Assembly: GCF_023065955.2 (NCBI RefSeq)
Contig: NW_026623100.1
Location: 69,196,727-69,260,726, forward strand
DNA from: Ursus arctos
Lineage: Eukaryota; Chordata; Mammalia; Carnivora; Ursidae
Direction of reading: 5' to 3'
Length of the DNA stretch: 64,000 nucleotides
Shown piece after piece: positions 45,139-56,169 of the stretch (position 1 is the stretch's first letter; each line of letters starts with the position of its first letter). The notes under the pieces were generated by a model. That model did not search any database, was not told the DNA's origin, and worked only from the letters and a program-made list of their open reading frames with translations. A program made the translations under genes and the position numbers.

Positions 45139-45178
45139 CCCATGGGAAAACGAAGGGCAGAGAAGAGATACTTTGCAG
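45119..45178 (-). repeat. Right arm of the perfect 60-bp inverted repeat
   Basis: GTTTCAGCCACTGTGCGACA, CCCATGGGAAAACGAAGGGC and AGAGAAGAGATACTTTGCAG in sequence, the exact reverse complement of 44305-44364. The palindromic CCCATGGG occurs in both arms just outside the TG...CA ends. Confidence 0.98.
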
Positions 45179-47030
45179 AGTAGTTATCCCCCTGGCTGAC
45201 TTCCTGTCAGAGAGCAAGTTGCCCATGGCAATGTTTCTAAGACCAGAGCTCTTGCCAGGCAAAACCTCTCATAGTTACATCTCTCTTTATTCACATCCCT
45301 GCTGGGTAAGGAGACTCTAACGAACGATATTTAATATTTATTTTTTGATCAGTTGGTTATCTGGCATATTCTTAAAAGGCATCATTTTGAGTGTCATTTC
45401 TCACCGCTGGAGGCACAAAAGCCATAGAAGATTTCATACAAGTTTAACAGACATACTCCATCAGTTGTTTCAACGTGGGGTGGGTGCGTGTGGGTGTGCG
45501 CGCGCGCACGTGCGCTCTTGTATTGTATTTTGTTAAACTAAATCATGGATTTTTGCCAAGACTTTTTTCTTCTCTGAAGATGGAAATGTAGCTAGAAACA
45601 AAAGTCAAACCACTGAACTTGAACATCTGTTTCCTTGAATTCTGGTTAATTGAAGTTGACAAAAATACACATGCTGAGAGAGCAAAATAAAACATTTCCC
45701 GTGGAAGTTCTGCCTAACAGAAAAGCAGCCTTGCAGGACCTGGAGACTATCGAGCAGTGAGTTTTTCTTGACTCTGAGGCACATTTTAGAGAAGAAGAAA
45801 AATCCCCATGCTTCCCCACTGTTGAGGCAATTAGGAGAGCCTTTCCCGCGATCGGCACCGCAACTGCAGCCTGCTCTGCCCGATGTCACCTTTGTTCACA
45901 GTGCAGCTGGGCAAGGGGGGCCCCATGAGTCCTGCGCAGCTAATCTCACAGCGGCTATAATTTGTGGTGCTGGAAAACACACAGAAAGCCTAAATATAAA
46001 ATCTGTCACCTCCAAGTGTCCTTTTCCTAGTCACATTCACTCAGGTTAGTTTCTCACAGTTCTACACTTAGGATGACAATGGCAGGGCAGCCATTAATTA
46101 GTTATTAACAGAAAGCATTTTTAAACCTTCATCATGAGTATCAAATAGTCTACACCTCTACACAGAGCGCCAGATTCCTCCTTGAAAGCACGCAGTGTCT
46201 CAGATTTTGCTCAACTTTTGTTTCTGCAGAAGTGAATAATGATTATTTTTATTATAACCATCCTTTGACAAGGATATTTTTCTAATTATACAACATATTT
46301 ATGTGGAAAAGATTGACTTAGATGATGTCTAAGCATTTAACATAATCCTATCCCGACCACATACAAATCACATGAAAAAGTGGTAAATGCGTCTCTAAAA
46401 CAAAGGACTAGATCACTGCAATGAACAAACTGGAAGGTTTCAGAGCTTCCGAAGAGATGACAAGTAGAACCGGATCTATGTAAAAGCAAGCCAAGAAGAA
46501 AATATAGCCAAAACACACAGATGAAGACTCCTGCAGAGCCAGGGGCAGTTCCGGGGAACTTCAAAGCCCAGCCTTAATAGAATCAAGGAGGGGAGGAAGG
46601 AGAGTTGGGCCGTAAACAAGTGATGGTTGGGAGAATTCTACAGGACAGCGAAATGGTTCTTTCTCGAGTGAGAGATGCAGAGGGATGAAAAGGTATTTTC
46701 ATCTTCACCAGGGCAAGAAGAATGACGCCGCAGAAGGGTATTTCCCTTGGTAGCTCCTAATCCCCAGAGAGGTGTTGGCACACCCCGTAGCCTGGTACCC
46801 TCTCCACCACCTCTGCCAAGTCCTTCCTTTCCATGCAATTACTGAAGGCAGACCAGGTTGAACAAAGTTATTGTCCATTCAATCATAAAAGCAAAGGTGA
46901 GAAAACAACCAATATTGCCAAATACATGATGAACAGTACTACCCAACTTCACTAGCGGTTATAATGCCCAAAGAAATAGAAGACGTTTCCCATCTTGTGA
47001 GAGTAATTATTGTATGAAAAAACATTTTAA
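45179..47030. other. Unique sequence with a CG/TG-alternating tract, no gene
   Basis: A GTGTGCGCGCGCGCACGTGCGC tract lies at 45494-45515. Overlapping frames on both strands at 45605-46049 (94, 70 and 93 codons) and minus frames at 46337-46838 show no known domain. No transposon was recognised. Confidence 0.4.
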
Positions 47031-47170
47031 GGGGCGTCTGGATGGTTCAGTCAGTTAGGCATCCAACTCTTAGCTCAGCTCAGGTCTTGATCTCAGGGTC
47101 ATGAGTTCAAGCCCTTCATTGTGCTTCACACTGGGCATGGAGCCTACTTAAAAAAAATAAAATAAAATAA
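47031..47170 (+). mobile_element. Short CAN-SINE variant, plus
   Basis: GGGGCGTCTGGATGGTTCAG, TCTTAGCTCAGCTCAGGTCT, TGATCTCAGGGTCATGAGTT, CTGGGCATGGAGCCTACTTA and an A-rich tail. Like the copy at 15640 it lacks the long CT-rich block. About 140 bp. Confidence 0.92.
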
Positions 47171-48229
47171 GAAATCGCTTTTGTTTCAATAGTAAAAACA
47201 AACAAACAAACAAAAAAAACCTATGCATTCCTGAACCTCCAACTTGATATACCTTTATACCAAACATATTAAATCCTATGAAAATGGAAATAATTACTTC
47301 GATAGTTAATATTCATTATTGTTTTGTAGTACAACAATGTATTTCTTTGTAACAAGTTTTCTTTATAATTTGGCTGATTACTTATTCTTATTAATTTTTA
47401 TAGATATTACTAGAAAATGTGCACATAAGAAATGCTCACAAACAGCATTTGGACCAAAGATTAAGGAAGTCAATCTTTAATTTAAAGGTTGGATCAATTT
47501 TAAAAGGACAGAATGAGTCAATGGACATAATTTAAGTGAAATAACATTTTCAAACACGTTTCTTATTGTAATGGTCATCTGGCATGAAATTATCACTGCC
47601 ACAGACTGTGAAACTTTGAGTATTCAAAGTTTTCAAGCACATAATACAACACACAACAACGATAAAACTGGGACTTTTTAAAGTGATTTGCTCATAAAGT
47701 GTATAAAAGTCAAATTCAGAGCAATTTACATTGGCTGAATTTTGAGAATCCCTAATACCCAGATGGACTCCTGTTAGGGTGTATTGTATATGACTACCTT
47801 AATCAGAGTCACAGCACCCAGGCTGGGAAGCAGAATGTACACAGATATGAAGACAATTAGTGACAGGGAAGATACAGTCAAGGTGTTCTCCAAGATTCTC
47901 CAGTTCTGCATAAGAGGGAAAACAGATGGAAAGTCTGGCAATAAAACTAAGTGATGGAGAGAAGAGCTTCAGAAAGTCCAGCAAGAGCGAACAGGGTGGA
48001 AAATAGGAAAATATCAACAAATAACTGGAAAAAAGATACAGATCTTTTGATTCAAAGGCCATACAGAAATTCTGAATAGATCATATGTAGACAATTCAAT
48101 GTCTGAAAGTGATGGCTTTTAGAAAGATAGGCCAAGCAAAGGATAACAGGCAAAAATGATGATGCAATAGAGTTAAAATAAGATTAAATGAGTAAAAAAG
48201 GCTGGAAACTAGACAAAGTGAAACGTACA
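47171..48229. other. Unique AT-rich sequence, no gene recognised
   Basis: An AAAC repeat lies at 47194-47219. An 87-codon minus frame (47799-48062) has no known domain. The right end grades into the old L1 that follows. Confidence 0.4.
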
Positions 48230-49900
48230 AATCGATCCACCCAAAAGGCTATAGTATTTTAAAATATTTTTCACCTGACTATATTTCTTTGAAATATTTA
48301 AAACAAATCTCATAAAAAATACAAGAAAAAATTGAAAAATCCATAACTGTTATAGGAGAATTTAATGGCATCTTTCTGTATTGATAAAACAAATAGATAA
48401 ATCAAAGTAAATAAGGGTATCAAGGATTAAATAAAACAACAGCCTCACAAAGAAAAAGTTCTACCATACAAAACAAACCACCATACCCTACAAATGAAAG
48501 AAAATAAACAGTCCTTCAAATGCACATGAAACATACTCCCATATATGATGGCCCTAATAAAGAGCTCAATAAATTACAACCATATTCTCTAACTGCAAAA
48601 CAGCAAAAAACCAGAAATTAAATATGAATTAGATGGTTTATAGAATCTGTTAGCTTAGAAAGTTTTACACTGATGTTTAAATAACTATTGGGTTGAAAAG
48701 GAATCTAAGAGGCAATCTGGTTTGTAAGGGTGAGCTTGAAAATGGTATCTGCAAAGCACTTTACATAAGAAGGAAGAAAATCCTTGTCCATATTATTATT
48801 TTTTTTGAGAGAGAGAGCAAGCACGTGCACCCACATAAGCACAGAAGGGGGCAGAGGGAAAGGGAGAGAGAGAATCTTAAACAGGCTCAACGCCCACCTC
48901 AGCGGAGTCCAATGCAGGGCTTAATCTCATGACCCTGAGATCATGACCTGAGCCAAAATCAAGAGTCAGATGCTTAGCTGACTGAACCACACAAGTGCCC
49001 CTCTGTCCATATTGAAGTACAAATTCGGAGAAATTTATGGGACCTATGGAAATCTAAATTTCTTCCCCCTCCCACACTTTTCTTCACACTCCCTCAAAAA
49101 AAAAAAAAAAAAAAAAAAGCAAACATTAAAGAAAACAACAACAACAACAACTTATGGTAATGAGGTAATCTACCTGACCAGCTATGGAGAAAGAAATATG
49201 GTCATGTACTGTTGATGGGACTTTGTATTGGTAAATCTTTTCGAAGAGCAACTTTTCAGGATCTATGATGATTTGAAACGTGCATATTTTTTGATCTAAC
49301 GATACTACTTGTAGGAGACTAAACTAAAGCAATACTCACACATGTAAAATACTATACTGCTAAGAATGTTTTTCCCAGCACCACTTGTATTAGCAAATAA
49401 TAGGAAACAAAATAACTGTAAATTAAGAGAAATAGTTACATCAGTAACATTTCACCCATTTTGTGTGATTTGAGGCAGATTTGTTCTATTTTGTTTATTT
49501 TAATTTTTGTTTAGTTACTAATGAAGTATAACTATATATTCCAATGTGGAAGTCAATCCAAGACATATAATTAAGTGAAAAAAATGCAAATTATATAATA
49601 ATACATATGAGCTCACTTACTTTAAAAAACGTACATTTGTGTACGTGTATAGACACAGATATATAGATATGAAGAAAACCTTAAGGTGAGGATATGATAA
49701 ACACATTTAAAGGCATAGAAAAAACCCAGGACAATATATAGTGAATTATTAAAATCTGTACTTCTAGGCATGGGTACCTTTAGGGAAGTTTTGGGAGTAC
49801 TTTCATCTCTTGATTATGAATATTTAAGTAGTGCCTAGATCTTAAACAGTGAAAATAAATTCACATATTTTTCTGAATAAAAACAACAAAATTATTATAT
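48230..49900 (+). mobile_element. Old L1 (L1M-type), plus, internally deleted, split by a SINE
   Basis: 48230-48700 resembles the ORF2 endonuclease region, with a decayed GDFN stretch (TATAGGAGAATTTAATGGCA) and a decayed 'HFTFF.AH' region (CAAATGCACATGAAAC). The part from about 49150 is the ORF2 C-terminal end and 3' UTR: CTGTTGATGGGACTTTGTAT, GAGCAACTTTTCAGGATCTA, CTAACGATACTACTTGTAGG, ATAATTAAGTGAAAAAAATGC. About 2.5 kb of normal ORF2 between these parts is missing. A SINE sits at 48795-49001. An A-run (49096-49118) and an AAC repeat (49137-49151) follow. Confidence 0.65.
48795..49001 (-). mobile_element. CAN-SINE, minus, inside the old L1
   Basis: Oligo-T, GAGAGAGAGAGCAAGCACGT, CCCTGAGATCATGACCTGAG, ATCAAGAGTCAGATGCTTAG and CACACAAGTGCCCC. 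The 10-bp duplication TGTCCATATT is at 48785-48794 and 49004-49013. Confidence 0.94.
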
Positions 49901-50384
49901 AACTTAGAATATTAAGAAAACACAAAATAGGAAAAAAAAGGCAGAAAAAAATCACTCAAAATTCTACAAAATTCACCCATATCAACCTTTGTGTACATTA
50001 TACTAATTACTGGATTTGTGAATATCTGGGCCAAGTTCTGTGTTCTGCTCTACTTGTGTAAATTTTCCTTCATCTTCCATGGTAATGTCAGAGTCCTGAG
50101 TAGTGACAACTGATACTCAGAGTAAGGATGATAATAACCCACAGGAGCATTAGGCAGAAAAGAAATGCCCAATTTTTTTCATTACACTCCACCGAATAAA
50201 GCATAGAAGTAGATTAAGACATTTTAAAAGGCTTTTTCTATGAAAGTTGATATGTACAGATAATATTAGTACTATTCTAGTCTCAAAAAAAAAAAAAAAA
50301 AACCCAAAAAACTTTAAAACAATTCTTTCCACTTCTGCAGCAAACTTCTTCTCTTCTAAGTTTTATACTTAATAAACGGCTCAA
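49901..50384. other. AT-rich sequence, no gene recognised
   Basis: Contains an A-run at 50285-50301. No open frame beyond a low-complexity 60-codon minus frame. Confidence 0.4.
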
Positions 50385-50640
50385 CCAATTCAGTATTGAT
50401 TCTCATTCATTCAGTCAGTCAGGAACACTCTTTCTTTCACATTCTGCATCCAATTCAGATTCCTTGGCTTTCCTTTGAAAATACATCCTGAATTGAGTCT
50501 TTCTCACTACTCCACCACACCGGCCACCCAGCCTCAGATGTCTCTGGAAGATTTCAGCCATGGTCTTTCCACTCCCATTTTTCCCACCACAGTCTTCTTC
50601 ACAAAGGACCCAGTGTTATCTTTTAAAATTTGAATGCTTA
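50385..50640 (+). repeat. L2 (upstream part), plus; probably first half of a split copy
   Basis: CAATTCAGATTCCTTGGCTT, CACTACTCCACCACACCGGC and AGTGTTATCTTTTAAAATTTG match upstream L2 (..GAGTGATCTTTTAAAA..). The downstream part of L2 resumes after the LTR at 51675, so the LTR probably inserted into this L2. Confidence 0.55.
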
Positions 50641-50718
50641 AAATATAAATCATATAGCTTAATCTCTGGTCAAAAATACATGTGCTTGGTGATGTGGAGA
50701 ACAAAGGTAAAAGGAATG

Positions 50719-50747
50719 TAATAATAATAATAATAATAATAATAATG
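50719..50747 (+). repeat. (AAT)n microsatellite in LTR U3
   Basis: About nine TAA/AAT units, giving a run of tyrosines in the minus-strand frame. It lies in the U3 part of the LTR. Confidence 0.95.
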
Positions 50748-50930
50748 ATAAGCTTCCTTACAACTTACAGCCCATTGACAAGTACTTGAGACAGGCAGAG
50801 TAACCTTCCTCCAGGAACTCAACTGCCTCAATGTGAGTACTTTGGTAAAAGCAAAAGGCAACCTTAGCCTGACATTAGCCTGACCTCCAAGATCATGTAA
50901 GTTCTTCTTCAACATAGAAAAAGTCCTTTG

Positions 50931-51080
50931 TGTGGAGGTGGGTGGGGAATAGGGTGATAGGCATTAAGGAGGGTACTTGATGAAATGAGCATTGGGTGTT
51001 ATATGCAACTGATGAATCACTAAACTCTACCTCTTAAACTAATAATACACTGTATGTTAATTAATTGAATTTAAATTTTT
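50931..51080 (+). mobile_element. Carnivoran L1 3' end, plus, inside the LTR
   Basis: GTGGAGGTGGGTGGGGAATA, GGGTGATAGGCATTAAGGAG, TGAGCATTGGGTGTTATATG and CACTGTATGTTAATTAATTG are the L1 3' UTR end. A target duplication, AAAAAGTCCTTTG before and AAAAAATCTCTTTG after (51081), flanks it. Confidence 0.9.
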
Positions 51081-51096
51081 AAAAAATCTCTTTGGA

Positions 51097-51281
51097 GGGG
51101 CACATGGGTGGCTCAGTAGGTTAAGCATTTGTCTTCAGCTCAGGTCATGATCCTGGGGTCCTGGGATTGAGCCCTGCATGTGTCCCTTTAGTGGGGAGCC
51201 TGCTTCTCCCTCTCCTTCTCCCCCTGCTCATGCTCTCTTGCTCTCTCTCAAATAAATAAATAAAATTAAAAAACATATATT
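51097..51281 (+). mobile_element. CAN-SINE, plus, at the edge of the nested L1
   Basis: GGGGCACATGGGTGGCTCAG, CTTCAGCTCAGGTCATGATC, GTGGGGAGCCTGCTTCTCCC and tail CAAATAAATAAATAAAATTA. It is flanked by AAAAAATCTCTTTGGA (51081-51096) and AAAAAATCCCTTTGGA (51282-51297). These are further copies of the target sequence used by the L1. Confidence 0.95.
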
Positions 51282-51674
51282 AAAAAATCCCTTTGGAAAC
51301 TTCCTTTATCGCCCCTACCCCAAGATATGTTAATAATCATCGGCCAAGCATATGGTCCACTGATGTACATCTAAAGGGTCTCATGACTAAGGTTTTACTA
51401 GATAGTAGTAAATGACCTTATCCTAACAACACCTACTGTAACCCTTGCTTCCAAGTGCCTTAGAGACTTACACTCTCCCTAACCCCCTCCCAACTTAAAA
51501 TTATATAATCAGTCACCCATCACAACCGAAGTGTAGCTCTTTCTGCCCATGGGTCTTGTCACCCATGCTTTAATAAAATCACCTTTTCTGCACCAAAGAC
51601 ATCTCAAGAATTCTTTCCTGATGATTCACTCCTGAACCCCAATACTTCACATCACCCAGAAAAATAAAAATAAA

Positions 51675-52075
51675 AATCCAAATCCATATCCCTTACCATG
51701 ACCTGCATGATTGAGTCCCTTCCTTGCTCCCCCTTGCTTACTCGGTTCCGTCTAAACAGGTCATCGTGAGGCTCCTCCACACAGCAGGCTTACTCACACT
51801 TGAGTCTTAGTTCTTACTATTCCACCTGGGAAGATCAGTTCTATTTGTAAATAGGGCCACTGGGTCATTTTATTCAAATGTCACCTTCTCAGAGACTTAC
51901 CCTAGCTGTCCTATCTAAAATGGCACCCACGCTAGTGCCTGTCCATATTCTGCTCAGTTATCCCTGGAGCGTATCACCACTTGATATTAAGTTATGTAAG
52001 CAGGTGCTGTTTGTCAATCTCCCTGATTAAAGGGTAGGCTCCATCACACCAGGGATTTCGTCTATGATCACTTCA
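51675..52075 (+). repeat. L2, plus, probably second half of the split copy
   Basis: CCATATCCCTTACCATGACC, CAAATGTCACCTTCTCAGAG, GTCCTATCTAAAATGGCACC and AAAGGGTAGGCTCCATCACA follow the L2 order after the part seen at 50385-50640. Confidence 0.8.
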
Positions 52076-52109
52076 GCAGCTGTTGTGTCAAAAAGACTGA
52101 CAGGCACAT

Positions 52110-52480
52110 ACAGCATAATCCTGACATTCAATGAAAATATGTAGATGAAAGAGAACGACATAGACAATGGGTATTAGAGAATTGCCTAGGAAGTTACCTG
52201 GTGAGCCTGGACTATGGTAATGGTGTTGAGACAGAAAGAAGCAGTCAATCTTGAGAGATATCTCAGGGGTAAAATCATCAGAGCAGGTGACAGACTGCAC
52301 AGGGAGTAGGGAGTGTGAAGAAAGGGAAGGTATCAAGAATTGGTGAAAACAACTGGATATTGTGCCACTGATTGACATGGAGAACATGGACAGGTGCCCA
52401 GAATAGGGATGTGGGAGACACAGAAAGCCAAGGTTCCTGAGATGTTCAACTTGGCACATGCTGTTTGGGAGGTGACTTTG
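52110..52480 (-). repeat. L2 (upstream part), minus
   Basis: GCCTGGACTATGGTAATGG, GACATGGAGAACATGGACAG and GAGATGTTCAACTTGGC match the reversed far-upstream L2 text (..CTTGGACTAGGGTGGTGGC.., ..GAGATGGGGAACACTGG..). Frames across it (123 codons minus) are repeat-derived. Confidence 0.55.
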
Positions 52481-53084
52481 GCAACCAATTTCTGGTCTAG
52501 AGAGAAGGGCTTGCTCATTTCAGGCTTGAGTTTCTGGGATCATCTCGTCAAACGTCCTGCTAGCAGGCAAAGTATTGGAATCTGAATGTGGGCCTCTCTT
52601 TTCATCAATCACCTGTGTTGCTGTCAGATTTTATCTCGAGTTGAACACTTTGGAGTCTTTAATTGAAATTGGATGAAAGGTAAGTCAGGCATGACCTGGC
52701 TGCTGCCATAATAACCAGAAATCATATTTTGTTGACCCAATTTGAGAGCTTTTTTTAATAGAAGTGTTTAAAGTTTCATATTTATTTTCAGAACTCTGCC
52801 TATGTTTATTTCTGTCACCCTATTTTATGTTTTGTAGGTGGGTTTGCTCTAGTCTGGTTTTACTACTTTTCTCTTTCCTCTGGCTCTTTCACCACACTGA
52901 CGATTTTTAGTTACTTTTTAAAACCTTCTATGGAGATTTGGGGTGCAGACAAACTTGTAATTTTCCTAGTGACTAGTTTCAGATTTTTAAAAAGCTGAGT
53001 TGAACCCATATTTATATAATTCCTCAAATCAAAAATAAAACAATAACGTGAAGCTCCCTCTAGGGAGGATTAGAAATTTAGGGT
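52481..53084. other. Unique sequence, no gene recognised
   Basis: AT-rich, T-rich around 52745-52910. No open frame of note and no recognisable element. Confidence 0.4.
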
Positions 53085-53540
53085 GTGCCGTTTTATTTCT
53101 CCACTCAGCATGTTGCATCCTCACGACCCTATCACTCAAGCAGCAAATACGTAAGACATCACTGGACTCTTCCTCCTTCTCTCTTCTCCATCAGACTTTT
53201 CAACAAATTACCTAATTCTACTTTTTCCATCCTAAATATCCCTGGCACTCATCCTGTGTTCTCTTGTAACTGCCTCTCACTCTTCTATGTCCTTGTTTTT
53301 TCTTACCTGGACTTTTCAACAGCCTCTCAACTAGTCACCCTGCCCCCAAGACGTGCTTCTGAGGAACAGCAACTGCTTGATGTAGCATGACATCTTCTGA
53401 CCTTGCGTGCAACCCTTCAATGATGTCTTATCACCTTGGGTTAGAGTTCCCGCCCTAAAACATGGTGTCTAACATCCTCTTAACTCTCACTTGCCCACTT
53501 TCCTGGCCCTGAACCTCTCCAGACCATACTCTGGACTTCT
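53085..53540 (+). repeat. L2 (upstream part), plus
   Basis: TTACCTGGACTTTTCAACAG, CCTCTCAACTAGTCACCCTG, CCCTTCAATGATGTCTTATC and CCTGGCCCTGAACCTCTCC follow the upstream L2 order. The 101-codon plus frame (53085-53390) is repeat-derived. Confidence 0.65.
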
Positions 53541-53759
53541 CTGATACAGAAATGAGAAACTATATATATTTTCCCACATGCATGTTACATTTTTCTGTTT
53601 TATTTGTCCCTATTGTCCTGAAACCTTGAATAAATATCCTTTCCATTTCCTTGTGTCTAGTGCTTGGATGTAATGAATATTTTATATTTTATGTTCTCTT
53701 AGAAGTCTGCTCCAATAGATGAGCCATGGGCGCTACCAACCAACCATTTGCCTTGCTTT

Positions 53760-53965
53760 GACACTACAATGATCTGCATCACTATTTTATCTCTCACTGA
53801 ATTTGCCATATTTTAAATAACCATCTTTCTTTGTGTTTTTTCCAGTATAAATTTATCCCTTTGAGGGAAAGGAACCATATTTTGCTATTTCTTTTATCGA
53901 AGTACAAAATAACACAGCCACCAAACACTAGGTGCTCAATACATGTTACTGAATGTAATTGTTTG
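53760..53965 (+). repeat. L2, plus
   Basis: TTTGAGGGAAAGGAACCATA and CTAGGTGCTCAATACATGTT, with ACTGAATGTAATTG at the end, match the L2 3' terminus (GGGCAGGGACCATG.., TAGGCGCTCAATAAATGTT..). Confidence 0.75.
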
Positions 53966-54299
53966 CTTCAAAACACGGCCAAACCTTTTTATCTGAAAAA
54001 TTCAAGTTTTGTTGTTGTTGCTATTGTTACATCTTAGGAAAATGTTCTCTTATTTCTGTTTTGTTTTTCATTTCAGCTTCATTTGTTCCGGTTTTCTCTC
54101 TAGAAAACCCTTCTATTTGTCAGTTAGCGATCTGCTCTCTGCATATTCATTCCTGTGACCTTTACATTCCGATTTTTATTATTGAACGCTGATTTAATTT
54201 TGTGCAGTAGAACTTCTGTCATTTATTGTCTCCTGTGAGGATTTTAATTCGGCTTTTTTTTTTAATTGTATCTCTATAACACACAACGCTTAAGAATAC

Positions 54300-54490
54300 T
54301 TGCTCTGGAGATAGTCTAGTTTGACGGCAGAGAGATCAAGAGTGCGTGACCTCTTACAGATGATTTATTCTCAGCTTCAGTTATCTGTAAAATGAAACTC
54401 ATAGCAGTATCTGCCTCACACAGTTGTTGTGGTGGTTAAATGTAACAGCATACAGAAAGCACTTGGAGCTGGGCACATTAAAAGGTGCAG
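54300..54490 (-). repeat. MIR, minus
   Basis: TTCTCAGCTTCAGTTATCTG, TAAAATGAAACTCATAGCAG, TATCTGCCTCACACAGTTGT and GTGGTTAAATGTAACAGCAT, then GAAAGCACTTGGAGCTGGGC, follow the reversed MIR closely. Confidence 0.9.
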
Positions 54491-55484
54491 AAAGGGACAT
54501 TCATTCCCCATGGCTGATGTTTCCTTCCCACTAGAAGAGCATCCAACAGGGGAATATTCCCGCCTCTCTCTTCCCCTTCTACCTTCCTCCCTTCAAGTTA
54601 CCTGAAGGTTTGGTAAAGAAGAAATTCTCAGCATCTCTTTCTCCTTTTTGGAATCTCCCTGTCTACTTAAAGGGAGCAGCATGTGTTCTTTACGGCTATC
54701 GGCTAAAGTTCTTAATAATTGCGTGTAGTTTCCTTACTGTTTTTGAACTGTTTTTTTTTTTTTCTTTTAAATCATTGGCTCAAATTCAAGTGGATAAGAG
54801 GAATGCTATTTTTGGGCCAACTTAAATTCCCAGTATCTGGTTCATTAGTTTGGGAATCTTGAGGGGGAAAAAAACCCAAAAACTCGGAATAAGTTCTAGG
54901 AGATCAGAGTAACCACCTGGAGTTTGAGGTGTATGACACCAAAGGGTGTGGCTGCCAGCCTGAAAGGCACTGTACTGGACAATGCCCACATGGGACTTTC
55001 CCTTTGTTTGCTATGAAAACTACATATTTAATGTTTCTAACAGGAAACTATGAATGTTTCACTCTAAGAGAGTTTAATGTTTTAAGAGTAAACTAAGAGT
55101 TCCAAGATTAGAAGAAACCATTTATTGTTTCCTGTGAACATAACCCTATTTCTATTTCATGTTCAAATATTTGTCGTCTTTATTGTGTTGTTTACAGTTC
55201 TTGCTAACATTTGAATAAAAATAACTAAAGATTACATCTCTTATAGCATGCACTGCTCTCTTATTCTTCAGGCCTGCCTAACTTACAGTAGAGAGAATTT
55301 CTCTGAGCTTGAGCTAATCATGGATGCTTTCCACCTTGCTAACTTGCTGGGGAATAGCTTAACCCATGGAGAATGTCAGATGTTCAATGAAAAACCCTCT
55401 GTCAACTTGGTTTTCATGTAGCTCATCAATTTAAGAAAAAATATTTTTAAGCAGTGTGATGTGGTTTTAAGGCTTTCTTCCTCT
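54491..55484. other. Unique sequence, no gene recognised
   Basis: A 71-codon plus frame (54610-54825) containing a T-run has no known domain. No repeat was recognised. Confidence 0.4.
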
Positions 55485-55915
55485 TTTTGTTGATGCAACT
55501 CACATAACATAAAATTTACTTTGCTAAGTGTACGAGTTAGGCTTTTTAGCATATTCACAAAGTTGTTCAGCCAATACCACTAAGTCTAGCACACCTCCAA
55601 CACCCCCAAAATAAGCCTCATACCCATTCACAGCCACTCTATTCCCTTCTACCCCTAGCCCCTGGTAACCACTTTCTATCCCTATGCAGTTGCCTGTTTT
55701 GGACATTTATTATAAATGGAATCATACACTATGTGGCCTTTCGTGTCTGGCTTCTTTTAGTTAGCATAATATTTTTAACGTTCATTCATGTGGCATCATA
55801 AATCAGTATTTCATTCCTTTTTATGGATGAATTATATTGAAGTGTGTAGATATACCACATTTTGTCTCTCCATTCATCAACTGATGGACAAGTTGCCTGC
55901 TTCAAGAGACTACCT
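55485..55915 (-). mobile_element. Old L1 (L1M-type) 3' part, minus
   Basis: Reversed 3' UTR and ORF2 end: ATAAAATTTACTTTGCTAAG, CACAAAGTTGTTCAGCCAAT, CCCCTGGTAACCACTTTCTA, AATGGAATCATACACTATGT, TTAGCATAATATTTTTAACG and AGATATACCACATTTTGTC. Confidence 0.82.
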
Positions 55916-56169
55916 ATTCTTGATTGGTCCTCACCATGTAGTAATCTCGGTGTTTACAGGTCTTCCTGGATCCTGCACTGCTGGCGGCTAGGTAAGTTTA
56001 ATTCTGAGACCCAGTGTTAGTAAGAGCATGTCCTTGCCTCTAAATGAAAGATAGAGTCTCTGTTATCACATTTATTTGTAAGAACAGTGATATTTTGGCC
56101 TCCCATCTGTATTAATATATGTATTTTTTTAATTTAACAATTGGTTCAAACCCAAGTAGAGAAGAAGGG

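Larger units (their letters stand above)
50681..51651 (+). mobile_element. ERV solo LTR, plus, split by L1 and SINE
   Basis: The left part (50681-50930) has an AAT microsatellite, CAACTGCCTCAATGTGAGTA and CTTAGCCTGACATTAGCCTG. The right part (51298-51651) has CCAAGATATGTTAATAATCA, GGTCTCATGACTAAGGTTTT, TATATAATCAGTCACCCATC, TTTAATAAAATCACCTTTTC and CACCAAAGACATCTCAAGAA, ending in ...CTTCACA. A poly(A) signal (AATAAA near 51572) and the CA end fit an LTR. The two parts join when the L1 (50931-51080) and SINE (51097-51281) are removed. From memory this resembles a carnivoran class I LTR. Confidence 0.75.

Noticed and set aside
53085..53390. 101-codon plus frame
   Set aside because: It overlies L2 sequence and shows no L2 protein domain; chance frame in an old repeat.
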